A DNA stretch of 64,000 nt from Verrucomicrobiota bacterium (GCA_018240015.1 JAFEGJ010000009.1:98565-162564), one strand, 5' to 3'; numbered from the stretch's first letter, positions 1 to 9,374 are shown. Numbers and translations: made by a program. Notes: generated by a model not told the origin, from the letters alone.

Positions 1-1
1 C

Positions 2-1099
2 TCCAAGAAATCCTCCGCCAGAGTCGGCAAACTACGTACTCCCCATGGCGTGATCGATACCCCCAACTTCGTCGCCGTCGGAACCAACGGCACCCTCAAA
101 GCCCTCGACAACGCCACCGTTGAAGAGATAGGCCTCCAACTCATGTTCTGCAACACCTACCACCTGCTCCTGCAGCCCGGAACCGATGTTGTACGCGAGG
201 CCGGCGGCCTTCACACCTACATCCAGCGGCGCCTGCCCATCATCACCGACTCAGGGGGTTTCCAAGTCTTTAGCCTCGCCTACGGCGGGGTCGCTAGCGA
301 ACTCAAAAGCAAAGGAACCAAAAAACACGATAATTCTGTCCTCAAAATCACCGAAGAAGGCGTTCTCTTTAGATCGTACCGCGATGGCGCTAAAATCCTC
401 CTGACCCCTGAAAGTTCCATTGCCGCTCAAAAAGACCTCGGCGCCGACATCATCATCCCCTTCGATGAACTTCCCCCCTCCCACATCAGCCCCTATGCCC
501 TGCTCACATCATTTGAAAGGACCCACCGCTGGGAAGAGCGCTCCTTAAACGCCCACCTACAAAAACCCCAAGGCCAATCGATCTACGCCGTCGTCCATGG
601 AGGGATCGATATCGAACTCCGCCGCAAAAGCTGCTCCATTCTCTCTAATCTTGCCTTCGATGGATTTGCGATCGGCGGAAGTCTGGGAAAAACCAAAGAA
701 GAGATGCAAACCATGCTCAAAGGCACCATGCCATTTCTTCCACCTGAGGCGCCCACCCATCTCCTTGGCATCGGCGACCTGCCTTCCCTAGAAGCTTGCA
801 TCCCTATGGGACTCGATACGTTTGATAGTTCCTATCCGACCAGGGCCGCACGCCACGGCATGGCACTCACCAAAACAGGCCCCCTCAATCTGACGAAAGG
901 AGAAAATGCAAGAAAATTTGCTCCGATAGAGAGTGATTGCACGTGCTCCACCTGTACAAAATACTCAGTGGCTTATCTCAATCACCTCTTCAAGGCCCGC
1001 GAGATTGCAGGCCTTACTCTCACCACTATCCACAACCTGCACTTCATGGTACGGCTCATGGAAGATTATCGCGCCAAAATTTTGCGCGATGAAATCTAA
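2..1099 (+). CDS. tgt: Queuine/preQ1 tRNA-guanine transglycosylase, 5' end outside the window
   Basis: Exchanges guanine 34 of GUN-anticodon tRNAs for a queuosine precursor. The reading frame is open from base 2 and reads S-K-K-S-S-A-R-V-G-K-L-R-T-P-H-G before the GTG at 50, which matches the family N-terminus, so the GTG is internal and the true start lies upstream of the window. Seen: DSGGFQVFSL substrate loop, FDELPP, the nucleophile segment LDTFDSSYPTRAARHG, and a C-terminal zinc site CTCSTC followed by a distant His (TTIHNLHF). The PTRAARHG segment differs from the usual bacterial PTRNGRNG. The stop codon interlocks with that of convergent tdk (4 bp overlap). Confidence 0.95.
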   Translation, partial: SKKSSARVGKLRTPHGVIDTPNFVAVGTNGTLKALDNATVEEIGLQLMFCNTYHLLLQPGTDVVREAGGLHTYIQRRLPIITDSGGFQVFSLAYGGVASELKSKGTKKHDNSVLKITEEGVLFRSYRDGAKILLTPESSIAAQKDLGADIIIPFDELPPSHISPYALLTSFERTHRWEERSLNAHLQKPQGQSIYAVVHGGIDIELRRKSCSILSNLAFDGFAIGGSLGKTKEEMQTMLKGTMPFLPPEAPTHLLGIGDLPSLEACIPMGLDTFDSSYPTRAARHGMALTKTGPLNLTKGENARKFAPIESDCTCSTCTKYSVAYLNHLFKAREIAGLTLTTIHNLHFMVRLMEDYRAKILRDEI

Positions 1100-1692
1100 A
1101 CCGAAACCAAGCTTTCTTCCTTCTTCACGCTTTCCAACTGATGGTGGTAGCACGAATAACAAACAGGAAGGTACTTTTCTTCTGCGCCGATTTGCACCGT
1201 GGGCCCATCGAGTGTCGGCTTGCCATCGACATGCTTGAGATTCATAATCGATTTTTTGTTACAGAAAAAGCAAGTAGCCTTAATCTCCTCAATCGAATCC
1301 GATAGCTCCATCAGGCGCATCGATCCAGGAAATAATTTAGAACGAAAATCGGTACGCAGGCCATAACAAATCACCGGAATATTCTTAAGAAGGGCAATGT
1401 CGCGCAGTTGCTGGACATTTTCAGGCGTGAGAAATTGGGCCTCGTCGACAAGCATACAGCTGACGCCTTCGAGATCGAGATCAAACAAATTTGTCGTGGG
1501 AGAAACCAGCACGTCGGCTTCCATCTGAAGTCCCGCGCGTGATTTGATATTTTGCTTTCCAAAACGTGTGTCAAGGTCGGGTTTCAAGAGAATGACCCGT
1601 TTTCCCTGTTGTCGATAGCTATGAGCGACTGCAAGAAGATTGAGCGTCTTTGCGCTTCCCATGGTTCCATGTCTAAAATAAAGCTTGGCCAT
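1096..1692 (-). CDS. tdk: Thymidine kinase, type II
   Basis: Phosphorylates thymidine to dTMP for nucleotide salvage. The 198-residue length fits the small bacterial type II family. Residues 9-16 GTMGSAKT form the P-loop, DEAQF at 83-87 carries the catalytic Glu84, and C141, C144, C178 and C181 form the zinc ribbon of the lasso domain. The start has a clear ribosome binding site (GGAGGG seven bases before ATG). It is convergent with tgt and divergent from the acetyltransferase at 1913, with a long palindrome in the gap. Confidence 0.95.
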   Translation of the reverse strand: MAKLYFRHGTMGSAKTLNLLAVAHSYRQQGKRVILLKPDLDTRFGKQNIKSRAGLQMEADVLVSPTTNLFDLDLEGVSCMLVDEAQFLTPENVQQLRDIALLKNIPVICYGLRTDFRSKLFPGSMRLMELSDSIEEIKATCFFCNKKSIMNLKHVDGKPTLDGPTVQIGAEEKYLPVCYSCYHHQLESVKKEESLVSV

Positions 1693-1727
1693 ATTTTGCC
1701 CTCCGAGTAAGGTTATATCATATGTTA

Positions 1728-1889
1728 ACCGATGTTGCTAGTCCGATCTCGCGAATCTCGGCCATAGAAAAAGCGATCTCCTGCGTCGCCCTGCTTCGAC
1801 AACCCACTGAAGGGGTTGTCTGCATCGGCCTCCTTAGATCTCGCCTTTTCTAGGCCAATCTTCGTCGAGCTCTAACTAACAACATCGGT
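1728..1889. repeat. Long centred imperfect palindrome, element 1
   Basis: Outer arms 1728-1742 and 1875-1889 match 14 of 15 as inverted repeats. Inside, 1744-1762 pairs imperfectly with 1853-1870, and a central hairpin GACAACCC/GGGGTTGTC lies at 1798-1820, exactly at the centre. Total 162 bp. It fills the gap between divergent tdk and the acetyltransferase gene, so it is not a read-through terminator. Three elements of like size and build occur at 9904, 50514 and 57364. Confidence 0.75.
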
Positions 1890-1912
1890 CAAAATTAGGA
1901 ATTTTCTAGCAC

Positions 1913-2512
1913 GTGAGTTCGAATATCAAAATCCGCACGTTTGCAGGAACCGCAGCCAAGACGTACATTCCCAGTATCGCCAAGCTGCGCACAGAAGTTT
2001 TTCGCGAATATCCATTTCTTTGCATCCAAAGTCTCGAATACGAAAAAAGATACCTGAAAAAATTCACGCAGTGCAAAGATGCCATCGTCATCCTCGTTTT
2101 CGATGGACCCAAAATTGTCGGAGCTTCCACGGGACTGCCTCTTGAAGAAGAAGGACTAGAAGTCCAAAAGCCCTTTTTGGCCCAGGGACTCAACCCCGCC
2201 GACTATTTTTGTTTTGGTGAATCCGTACTTTTAAAAGAATATCGCGGACGCGGCCTGGGCCACCATTTTTTTGAACTGAGAGAGAACCACGCGAAGAATT
2301 TAAAGCGGTTTGGGCACATCTGCTTCTATACACTTTCGAGACCGATTAACCATCCGCTTAGACCTCCGGACTACATGCCTCTGGAGCACTTCTGGAGAAA
2401 AAGAGGATATGTTGCCCACCCGGAGCTCAATTACGAGATTAGTTGGCAAGATGTGCATGAAGAAAAAGAATCGCCCAAGCCTTTACTCTTTTGGGTTAAA
2501 GATCTCAGCTAA
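1913..2512 (+). CDS. GNAT-family N-acetyltransferase
   Basis: Probable acetyl-CoA dependent acetyltransferase, substrate unknown. The 199-residue protein shows the GNAT order: N-terminal helices, a strand IVGASTGLPL, the segment FCFGESVLLKEYRGRGLGHHFF with the R-G-x-G-x-G/H acetyl-CoA loop (YRGRGLGHHF), and a C-terminal FWRKRGYV strand-turn. Start is GTG at 1913; no upstream in-frame ATG exists in the short gap. It overlaps the end of the convergent unknown gene by 8 bp. Confidence 0.8.
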   Translation: MSSNIKIRTFAGTAAKTYIPSIAKLRTEVFREYPFLCIQSLEYEKRYLKKFTQCKDAIVILVFDGPKIVGASTGLPLEEEGLEVQKPFLAQGLNPADYFCFGESVLLKEYRGRGLGHHFFELRENHAKNLKRFGHICFYTLSRPINHPLRPPDYMPLEHFWRKRGYVAHPELNYEISWQDVHEEKESPKPLLFWVKDLS

Positions 2513-3893
2513 GTGATTTCCATTTTTTAAGCAGATAAAAGAGGTGGGATTTTTCCATTTCTATGTGGGGATTGAAACGCTTTAAGAAGCTGAGCTCTTC
2601 TTCCATCTGCTGACTATATTCTTTATTTCTTGGTAAAGTCGCAGCGACCACGTCTAGTAAATTCCTCTCTTCTTGTGTTTCGATCAGAGGTAGTTCAGTA
2701 TTAGTCGGCAGATTTTCTGATGCCTTTATGATTTGCATAGAATCCCCCACATAAGTGGCCAGGGTTGACCAGAAAACGTTTTCCATTTTTCTCTCATGAG
2801 GTAAACGGTACCCTTCTAAGGCCATATTTTCTTCTCGATAGTCTTGAAAGTCCATGTCGATAAGGAGCGCAGCGTATTGCTCTTCGAGCCGTGCATCCAA
2901 ATTATGCTTTTGCCTTATGTCAATATATTCTCTGACACGCTCTACGACTTTCATGAAACGCTGGGCATGTTCAAAAGGAATCCGGCTAACCAAATACACA
3001 TGGAATAACAAATCATGCAACGTAAAGAGGTATCCAGGAGCGTTTTGGTTATCTGCTTCATCTGGAAGCGTGGTCCCCGGAAAATGGAGCGCCACATCGC
3101 GCATACCGAGCCGGTGGCTGTTTTCGATATCGAGCGTAGATGAAGGGCCCAGAAGTAGATTGATTTTTGCTGCTTCCTTGCCAAATTTCATCTGATAGAA
3201 ATCTCTGACAAGACTGATACTGGGGATCATACAGCCCCCAGGGATGCGGTGGAAAATATTGAGTCCCGAGGCATAAATACTATCACCGATATTGCCGGTA
3301 GGATAATCCTTTTTTCTGACGAAAATAAATCGCTCGCTCGCGGGACTATTTTTTAGCCCTAGGATCAACTCTCTGAGCTGCTTTTTATCTAAATACGCAT
3401 GCGTCTTAGGGATAGCTGGCAGTTTTGGGAAAGGCGAAACACCTGTCGCATATAGAGTAGACTCGATCAGTTTTTCCGCATCTTCATTCACTGTGCCGTT
3501 GGTATTGAAAAGAGGAATAGTCTGTATCTCATTTGTACCAAAATCGTGGCAATTGACCCAATAAAGCATCACCGTGCCAAATGACTCTTCTTCAATCGAT
3601 CCTCTCTTGAAAGCTTCTAAGGCAACAAAGGGATAATGACTTTGGTGGAAAAGAGGAGCACTCCAGTTTCCCATCTGTAGAGCTTGAAGCAAAGTTTGAA
3701 TATCTTTTTCTGTAACCCGAGTTAATTGTTTGTTTAAATTCTCAAGTTCTTGTGCCGGAAGGCGCCTAGTCAATTCATGAAAACGGCGCTGATGTTTGAG
3801 GGAATTGATTTCAGGTGCAGAATAAGCAGAAGAAAATCCAGGAATAACCCCAGAGTTATTAACAATTGATGCAGTTGCATTTAAATTAAACAT
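2505..3893 (-). CDS. Hypothetical protein, chlamydia-type
   Basis: 462 residues, not recognised. No signal peptide or membrane segment is apparent; it is mixed charged and hydrophobic like a cytosolic or secreted effector-type protein. I choose ATG at 3893 (MFNLNATAS) rather than GTG at 3908, because the GTG start would lie inside a TATAAT box (3905-3900). The gene has no Shine-Dalgarno sequence, so the mRNA may be leaderless. Motif-like strings are ALHFPGTTLPDEAD and FTLHDLLFHVYLVSR but I know no family for them. Function unknown. Confidence 0.7.
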   Translation of the reverse strand: MFNLNATASIVNNSGVIPGFSSAYSAPEINSLKHQRRFHELTRRLPAQELENLNKQLTRVTEKDIQTLLQALQMGNWSAPLFHQSHYPFVALEAFKRGSIEEESFGTVMLYWVNCHDFGTNEIQTIPLFNTNGTVNEDAEKLIESTLYATGVSPFPKLPAIPKTHAYLDKKQLRELILGLKNSPASERFIFVRKKDYPTGNIGDSIYASGLNIFHRIPGGCMIPSISLVRDFYQMKFGKEAAKINLLLGPSSTLDIENSHRLGMRDVALHFPGTTLPDEADNQNAPGYLFTLHDLLFHVYLVSRIPFEHAQRFMKVVERVREYIDIRQKHNLDARLEEQYAALLIDMDFQDYREENMALEGYRLPHERKMENVFWSTLATYVGDSMQIIKASENLPTNTELPLIETQEERNLLDVVAATLPRNKEYSQQMEEELSFLKRFNPHIEMEKSHLFYLLKKWKSLS

Positions 3894-3899
3894 GTATAA

Positions 3900-3905
3900 A
3901 TTATA
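3900..3905 (-). promoter_or_regulatory. -10 box of the gene at 2505-3893
   Basis: On the minus strand TATAAT lies six bases before the ATG at 3893. With initiation about seven bases after the box, transcription would begin at or next to the start codon. A TTTAAT about 17 bases upstream is a weak -35 candidate. Confidence 0.45.
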
Positions 3906-3941
3906 CACTACAATTGAATGAAATTAAAGCATTAATTTATA

Positions 3942-4817
3942 TTATTTTGCAGACTGTAAATCAAAAGAATTTAAAAATGCTTTATGCTGCTCTTCCCCCT
4001 CAAGTCCTTGAGGATGAGTCACCATCACCTTATAGACCCGGCTTCCCACGAGAATGAGCCGGCCATCGATCTCTTTTTCGCCTTCTTTCATGCGAAATTC
4101 CACGGCGGGATAACTTTTATGTTTTACCGATTTTTTATCGAGGAGCTGGGCCTGGGGCATATGACCCGCAACCACCTTCATAGCTCCTTTAAGAAGTGTA
4201 CTCGCGCTAAAAATTCTCCAGCGCTTAGGAAGTTCGAGATAGCTCACCGAAAACGTATGATCCGATTGTTTAGCTTTGACTTCGTTTAAGTTCAATGTTT
4301 GGTTGGAATTGGGAACAGGAACTGTTTGAGTGGCAACTTCGGGCTCTTTGGGAAATTGCACGGTAAACTTTCCATCATCGGAAGCATACTCAATCCAGCT
4401 CGAAGCCATGACCCCTTCTTCATAACGAACGGCGACTTCTGAGATATTTTTTCCAACAAAAAGGGAAGAACCGCAGACTAGCGCGAGAGAGAGCGCCACC
4501 ATGTAACGCCAACGACCGATGGTTTCGGTGCGTATTGTCCCCGGGCGGCTCCGTAAGAAACAGGCCCGGTGAAGACTTTGTTGAAAGGAAAGGTTGGGGA
4601 TGTACATCCTAAACAGTCGCTTACCTGGCGTCGTCCCCCACTTAGCGATCAGGTAGGCTTCGATTGGGATCCAGAGTAAGGGAGTGACAAGGGCGTAGAG
4701 GAAGTAAAAAGACTCATCAAATTCAAAAGGAAGAATTACAGATAGTAATACTCCAGTTAAATAAAAAACTCCATAATCCGTAATTCTTGCAAAGAATCTT
4801 CGCCAAAAATTTAACAT
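3942..4817 (-). CDS. RDD-family membrane protein with C-terminal soluble domain
   Basis: Residues about 4-75 match an RDD domain: FARITDYGVFYLTG with the Arg and Asp, a second membrane segment FYFLYALVTPLLWIPIEAYLI, then the conserved KWGTTPGKRLFRM loop. A third membrane segment lies near 107-123 (WRYMVALSLALVCGSSLFVG). Residues about 145-290 form a soluble domain (DGKFTVQFPKEPEV to the end) that is probably outside the cytoplasm. 291 residues. Role unknown; RDD proteins have been linked to transport or membrane-protein handling. A strong promoter sits directly in front. Confidence 0.75.
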   Translation of the reverse strand: MLNFWRRFFARITDYGVFYLTGVLLSVILPFEFDESFYFLYALVTPLLWIPIEAYLIAKWGTTPGKRLFRMYIPNLSFQQSLHRACFLRSRPGTIRTETIGRWRYMVALSLALVCGSSLFVGKNISEVAVRYEEGVMASSWIEYASDDGKFTVQFPKEPEVATQTVPVPNSNQTLNLNEVKAKQSDHTFSVSYLELPKRWRIFSASTLLKGAMKVVAGHMPQAQLLDKKSVKHKSYPAVEFRMKEGEKEIDGRLILVGSRVYKVMVTHPQGLEGEEQHKAFLNSFDLQSAK

Positions 4818-4824
4818 AGTGCAA

Positions 4825-4853
4825 ATTATAAGCTAGGTTCTTATATAAATCAA
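4825..4853 (-). promoter_or_regulatory. Promoter of the RDD gene
   Basis: Minus strand TTGATT (4853-4848), 17-base spacer, TATAAT (4830-4825), then seven bases to the ATG at 4817. No Shine-Dalgarno sequence can fit, so the mRNA is probably leaderless. Confidence 0.55.
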
Positions 4854-4868
4854 ATTTAGCATAAGGTC

Positions 4869-4897
4869 TTGCATCTGAATGCCCTTTGATGTATAGT
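4869..4897 (+). promoter_or_regulatory. Promoter of the DUF3604-like gene
   Basis: TTGCAT (4869-4874), 17-base spacer, TATAGT (4892-4897), eleven bases before ATG 4909. The predicted leader is only a few bases. Confidence 0.5.
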
Positions 4898-4908
4898 CCC
4901 TAAGTCCT

Positions 4909-6810
4909 ATGAAAAGATCTCTCTGCACCGTCACTCCCGCAGGCTGCATGGCCGGGCAGCAAGGCACGTTTGCCTTCGCCTACTCTCCCTCGACCAACCT
5001 CCCGAAGGGTGCCAAGTTAAGATTTGACTTGATGAACCAAAATCGTCCGATCGACTGGGAAATCCCCCAAACCGACGTGAAAGAAAAAGATAATTTGATT
5101 TGGGCAGAGATCCCAGGCGGAAAGCAACTCGCCGCAAAAGCCATCGAAAAACCAGGCCAGCTAACACCTCTTTACGAATTTACTCTTCCCAGCGAAATCA
5201 AGGCGGGAGACACATTTACTATATTCCTTGGGACTCCCCTCAAAGGGAAAGAAAAAGGAAGCCGTGCTCAAACCTTTGTTCAGCGCCGGCGCCCTTTCCA
5301 TCTCTATATCGATCCCCGCGGCAAGGGAGATTTTCGCGAGCAAGAAGCGTTTCACATCGACATCCGCGGAAGCGAGCTGAGCAACATCCGCATTTTGGCG
5401 CCCTCTCTTGTCGTTCGCAATAAACGGTTCGATGTCATGGTCCGGTTCGAAGACCGCTTTGGCAACCTTTCCAACCTAGCGCCCGAAGGAACACTCATCG
5501 AGCTCTCCTACGAAAACCTGCGTGAAAACCTCAATTGGAAACTCTTCGTTCCCGAAACCGGTTTCTTAAGCCTTCCCAACCTCTACTTCAATGAGCCAGG
5601 CATTTACAAAATCCAGCTCAAAAACTTGAAAACGGGAGAAACCTACTTTTCGGCCCCGATCAAATGCTTATTCGAATCGCCAGTGAGCCTCTATTGGGGA
5701 CTTCTCCATGGAGAATCGCCCAAATACGACGCAACGGAGAACATCGAAGGATGCCTTCGCTATTTCCGCGATGAGAGAGGTCTGCACTTCTTCGCGACGT
5801 CGCCTTTTGAATCGACTGAAGAGACTTCCAATGATGACTGGAAAACTATCGTCCACCATGTCGCTGAATTCAACGAGCAGCAGCGCTTTGTCACCTTCCT
5901 CGGGTTTCAATACCACGGCGAAGAATCCGATGAGGGTCTGCGTCAAGTCCTCTACTCCAAAGATCAAAAGACCATCCAGCGCAAAAAAGATGCAAAAACC
6001 AGTTCTCTGAAAAAACTCTCCAAAGCCGTCAATCCCAAAGAAACGCTTTCCATCCCATCATTTTCGATGGCAAAAGGACTATTAACTGACTTTACCAACT
6101 TTGACCCCACTGTTGAGCGCGTAGTAGAAATCTACAACGCCTGGGGGTCATCCGAGTGCACTGCTAAAGAAGGAAACCTCTTTCCTATTAAAACTTCCGG
6201 CAAAGAGGGTTATCCCGAAACACCCGATGGTTCTGTCCTCAAGGCACTCAAAAACAACTGCCGCTTTGGCTTTGTGGCGGGCGGCCTCGATGACCGCGGA
6301 GTTTTTTCTGACCTGTATGGAGGCGACCAAGTTCAATATAGCCCCGGTCTCACAGCCATTTTAGCGACTGAGCAAACCCGTGAAGCCCTCTTTCAAGCTC
6401 TCATCAATCGCTCCTGCTATGCAACGACGGGTCCTCGGATCATCGTAGGCCTGCATATCGCTGGAAGCGGCATGGGATCCGAACTCGACACCAAAGTCAA
6501 ACCCGGACTCATGTTCAACCGCCATATCACCGGTTATGTCGCAGCCGCAGCGCCCATCAAAGAAGTGGCCCTCCTGCGCAATGGAGAAGTTATCAAGACC
6601 TTCCATTCTAAAAATTACATGCTCGACTTTGAGTTCGATGACTCCGAAAATTTAAGTGAAATGGCCCTTGCCTCTCCCGATGACCGTCCGCATTTCGTGT
6701 TTTACTACCTGCGCGTCCTTCAACAAGACGGGCATATGGCGTGGAGCTCTCCAATCTGGATTGACATTCCCGACCTTGCTTCGGCTCCGAAAAAAACCAA
6801 GAAAAAATGA
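4909..6810 (+). CDS. DUF3604-like protein
   Basis: 633 residues. The C-terminal two-thirds resembles DUF3604, a family with a PHP/metal-hydrolase-like core: LYWGLLHGESPKYDATENIEGCLRYFRD corresponds to the usual WGDLHxHS motif, followed by TFLGFQYHGE, VVEIYNAWGSSE, and FGFVAGGLDDRG near the end of the core, then RSCYATTGPRIIV. In the key motif the family Asp-Leu-His-x-His has become L-L-H-G-E, so metal binding may be altered. The N-terminal 250 residues look like beta-sandwich repeats. No signal peptide. It overlaps maf by 4 bp (ATGA). Confidence 0.7.
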   Translation: MKRSLCTVTPAGCMAGQQGTFAFAYSPSTNLPKGAKLRFDLMNQNRPIDWEIPQTDVKEKDNLIWAEIPGGKQLAAKAIEKPGQLTPLYEFTLPSEIKAGDTFTIFLGTPLKGKEKGSRAQTFVQRRRPFHLYIDPRGKGDFREQEAFHIDIRGSELSNIRILAPSLVVRNKRFDVMVRFEDRFGNLSNLAPEGTLIELSYENLRENLNWKLFVPETGFLSLPNLYFNEPGIYKIQLKNLKTGETYFSAPIKCLFESPVSLYWGLLHGESPKYDATENIEGCLRYFRDERGLHFFATSPFESTEETSNDDWKTIVHHVAEFNEQQRFVTFLGFQYHGEESDEGLRQVLYSKDQKTIQRKKDAKTSSLKKLSKAVNPKETLSIPSFSMAKGLLTDFTNFDPTVERVVEIYNAWGSSECTAKEGNLFPIKTSGKEGYPETPDGSVLKALKNNCRFGFVAGGLDDRGVFSDLYGGDQVQYSPGLTAILATEQTREALFQALINRSCYATTGPRIIVGLHIAGSGMGSELDTKVKPGLMFNRHITGYVAAAAPIKEVALLRNGEVIKTFHSKNYMLDFEFDDSENLSEMALASPDDRPHFVFYYLRVLQQDGHMAWSSPIWIDIPDLASAPKKTKKK

Positions 6811-7394
6811 AGATCATACTGGGATCTCAATCTCCCCGCCGCCATGAAATCCTCAGCTATTTTGCTCTTCCCTTCACCCAAGTCTCCTCGAATTTCGATG
6901 AAGAGTCTCAGCCCTACAGCGGCGATCCCAAAAAACATGCCCTCCATCTCTCTCAGAAAAAAGCCGAAGCTATCGCTCAAAATTATCCCCACGACGTGAT
7001 CTTAACTGCCGATACTACCGTGTCTATCGAGGGGAAAATGCTCAACAAACCCGCCGATGAAAAAGAAGCCTTTGCTTTTCTCTCCCTGCTTGCGGGGCGC
7101 TGGCAGTCGGTCTTCACCGGCGTTACCGTGCGGCGCGGTGATAAAGTCTTTAGCGATGTGGAAGAAACTAAGATGCTCTTCCACAAACTCACCCCCGAGC
7201 AAATCCGCGCCTTCCACAAACACTGTTACTTTCTCGATAAAGCTGGCGGCTATGCCATCGAAAAGAGCGGAAGCCTCATCGTCGAAAGAATCGAAGGGTG
7301 CTACTACAACGTCATGGGCCTTCCCATCAATACCACGGCGCGCCTCTTAAAAAAAGTCGGCATCGATCTTTGGGATCACTTAAAATCCTTTTAA
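6807..7394 (+). CDS. maf: Maf-like nucleotide pyrophosphatase
   Basis: House-cleaning dNTP/NTP pyrophosphatase of the Maf family. Seen: N-terminal LGSQSPRRHEILSYF (family S-x-S-P-R-R motif), ILTADTTV with the conserved Asp, LNKPADEKEAFAFL, and GYAIEKSGSLIVERIEGCYYNVMGLPI near the C-terminus. 195 residues, usual length. It is translationally coupled to the preceding gene by an ATGA overlap and followed 19 bp later by the HEAT-repeat gene, so the three likely form one operon. Confidence 0.92.
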   Translation: MKIILGSQSPRRHEILSYFALPFTQVSSNFDEESQPYSGDPKKHALHLSQKKAEAIAQNYPHDVILTADTTVSIEGKMLNKPADEKEAFAFLSLLAGRWQSVFTGVTVRRGDKVFSDVEETKMLFHKLTPEQIRAFHKHCYFLDKAGGYAIEKSGSLIVERIEGCYYNVMGLPINTTARLLKKVGIDLWDHLKSF

Positions 7395-7413
7395 AATTTA
7401 TAATCCAAAAAAT

Positions 7414-9063
7414 ATGGGATTTGTAGGACTCCTACTCGCCTCCGCCCTTGTCGTAGAGCCCCAGCAGATTGCCTACCTCGTGCAATCCAAGGAAATCCCC
7501 GCCGCCATCGACCTTTACGAAAGCTACTACAAAGCCCGTAGCACACACGACTACGACCTCTTGCAGCGCCTCGGCATCTTGCTTCTCGAACAAGGCGTTC
7601 GCAGCTCCGATATGGAAACCCAGCTTTTAAGCCTCTATGGCGCCTCGATTGCCGGCCATCAATCTTCCATCGACATCTTAGAAGAAGGGATCAAAAGCCC
7701 TTTCTTTGAAAGCCAAATCGCTGCCGTTCGTTTCCTGGCCCAATTACAAGATGATAGATGCGATCGCCTTCTCATCAAAGCCATGAATTCCGGATACCTT
7801 CCTGTACGCATGGAAGCCGGCTACCAGCTCGCTGTGCGCAAACATGTCAAAGCCGTTGGTCAAATCGAAGCGCTCATGTACCGCATTCCTGAGCCCTACT
7901 GGGCCTACTTTCCCCAGTTTTTTGCCCTGATGGGCACCAATGATGCCATCTCTATTCTCCGGCATCTGATGGAAAATCCCCAAAGTCATGTGCGCGTCCA
8001 AGCGATCATGAATGCTGCTCGCTATGGCCGCGATGATCTTCTACCCAAAATCCGCGCCCATGCTACCCATGCGCATGTCGACGAGCAGGAGGCCTGCGCG
8101 CTCGCGCTAGGATTTTTGAAAGACTCTAAATCGATACCGCAACTAAAAAAACTAAGTAATGCTCCCGATTCTTCTGTGCGCCTCGCGGCTTTGCAGGCCC
8201 TCCATCTCCTCGGCGATAGCGAAGCCGCCATCTCCATTTCAAAACTCGCCGAAGAAAACAATCTCTTTGCCATCTCACTCCTCAGCGACATTCCTAGCAG
8301 CACGCAGCTGCTCGCCAAGCTCGCTCAAAGCAAAGATACTCAAATCAAGTTCAATGCAGCCTTTGCCCTCCTCAAACTCCGCGATGGCAGATGCCTGCGC
8401 CCACTCGAATCTTTTCTCATCAAAGACGCCCACGATACAGGCTATCAACCTCAAGTATCACCAGGTACCGGATTTGTGAGTTGGAAAGTCGTCTCCTCCG
8501 TTCAAGAACAAGCGAGCCACAGTTTTTACGATCTTCTCGGTATCACGCTCCACCTACGCGAAGAAATTGTCGCACGTTCGGTCGAACTCTCCGAAAGCGA
8601 TTTCTTACACCTCTCACGCCTGATTTTTGAAACCCGCCAATTCGATCTCATCCCTCTCGTTTGCTCTCTTCTGGAGAACCACCGCTCTCCCGGAGCTATC
8701 GCTCTCCTCAAAGAAAAAGCCCACACCGCCGGAGCGCCGCTTATACGCGCATACTGCAACTTAAGCCTGCTGCGCCTTAAAGAAGAAGGCCCCTACGAAG
8801 ATGCTGTGAGAAAAGCCCTCTCCTCCATGCAAACAACCGAGCTTATCCAATTTCGTCCCGATGTGCCCATGGATATGCGTAGCGCTATTTCGCCGCATCA
8901 ACTCACCCCCGAAGAGAGCTCGCGCTTTCTCATCGAAGCCTACCAAACACTGGCCGACCGCCATGATGAAAAAGGCGTCGAAATACTTCTGTCTGCCCTC
9001 AAAGCTGGCAACCCAAAAAATCGGTATGTACTGGCGGGCCTACTAGCGCACGCGCTTCAATGA
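7414..9063 (+). CDS. HEAT-repeat protein
   Basis: 549 residues made mostly of paired helices: repeats such as DSSVRLAALQALHLLGD, DTQIKFNAAFALLKLRDGR and SHVRVQAIMNAARYGRDD carry the HEAT/PBS-lyase-like pattern. The first 18 residues (MGFVGLLLASALVVEPQQ) look like a short signal sequence, so the protein may be exported. Scaffold role is inferred from the fold; no enzyme motif is seen. It overlaps the convergent antitoxin gene by 21 bp. Confidence 0.8.
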   Translation: MGFVGLLLASALVVEPQQIAYLVQSKEIPAAIDLYESYYKARSTHDYDLLQRLGILLLEQGVRSSDMETQLLSLYGASIAGHQSSIDILEEGIKSPFFESQIAAVRFLAQLQDDRCDRLLIKAMNSGYLPVRMEAGYQLAVRKHVKAVGQIEALMYRIPEPYWAYFPQFFALMGTNDAISILRHLMENPQSHVRVQAIMNAARYGRDDLLPKIRAHATHAHVDEQEACALALGFLKDSKSIPQLKKLSNAPDSSVRLAALQALHLLGDSEAAISISKLAEENNLFAISLLSDIPSSTQLLAKLAQSKDTQIKFNAAFALLKLRDGRCLRPLESFLIKDAHDTGYQPQVSPGTGFVSWKVVSSVQEQASHSFYDLLGITLHLREEIVARSVELSESDFLHLSRLIFETRQFDLIPLVCSLLENHRSPGAIALLKEKAHTAGAPLIRAYCNLSLLRLKEEGPYEDAVRKALSSMQTTELIQFRPDVPMDMRSAISPHQLTPEESSRFLIEAYQTLADRHDEKGVEILLSALKAGNPKNRYVLAGLLAHALQ

Positions 9064-9372
9064 AGCGGTCTTAAAGATTAAAGGATGATAGATTCCTTGG
9101 TCTATTATTTCTAATAAGCGCAAGGCAGCATGGTTAGGATTCCTAACTCCAGATTCCCAAGCTTGAACTGTTTTTAAACTGACATTAAGAACCTTGGCAA
9201 AAATCCCCTGAGAATAATTCCATTTGGCTCTAATTTTTTTAATTTTTTTTGGTCCGTATTCTTTTGGAGGTTCAGGTATTTCAATAAATTCAGACTTTAA
9301 AGTTAGCTTGCCTTCTTTGTGAGCAATGATTTCTTCTAATCCTTTTTTTAGTTCTTTAAACAGCCGTCCCAT
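9043..9372 (-). CDS. HigA-type antitoxin, XRE helix-turn-helix
   Basis: 109 residues. A helix-turn-helix occupies about residues 44-96: YSQGIFAKVLNVSLKTVQAWESGVRNPNHAA, typical of HigA/XRE regulators. It follows the toxin gene by 2 bp on the same strand, the HigBA order (toxin first). Expected to neutralise the toxin and repress the pair. The region is AT-richer than the flanking maf and lptD genes, consistent with transfer. Confidence 0.85.
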   Translation of the reverse strand: MGRLFKELKKGLEEIIAHKEGKLTLKSEFIEIPEPPKEYGPKKIKKIRAKWNYSQGIFAKVLNVSLKTVQAWESGVRNPNHAALRLLEIIDQGIYHPLIFKTASLKRVR

Positions 9373-9374
9373 TT

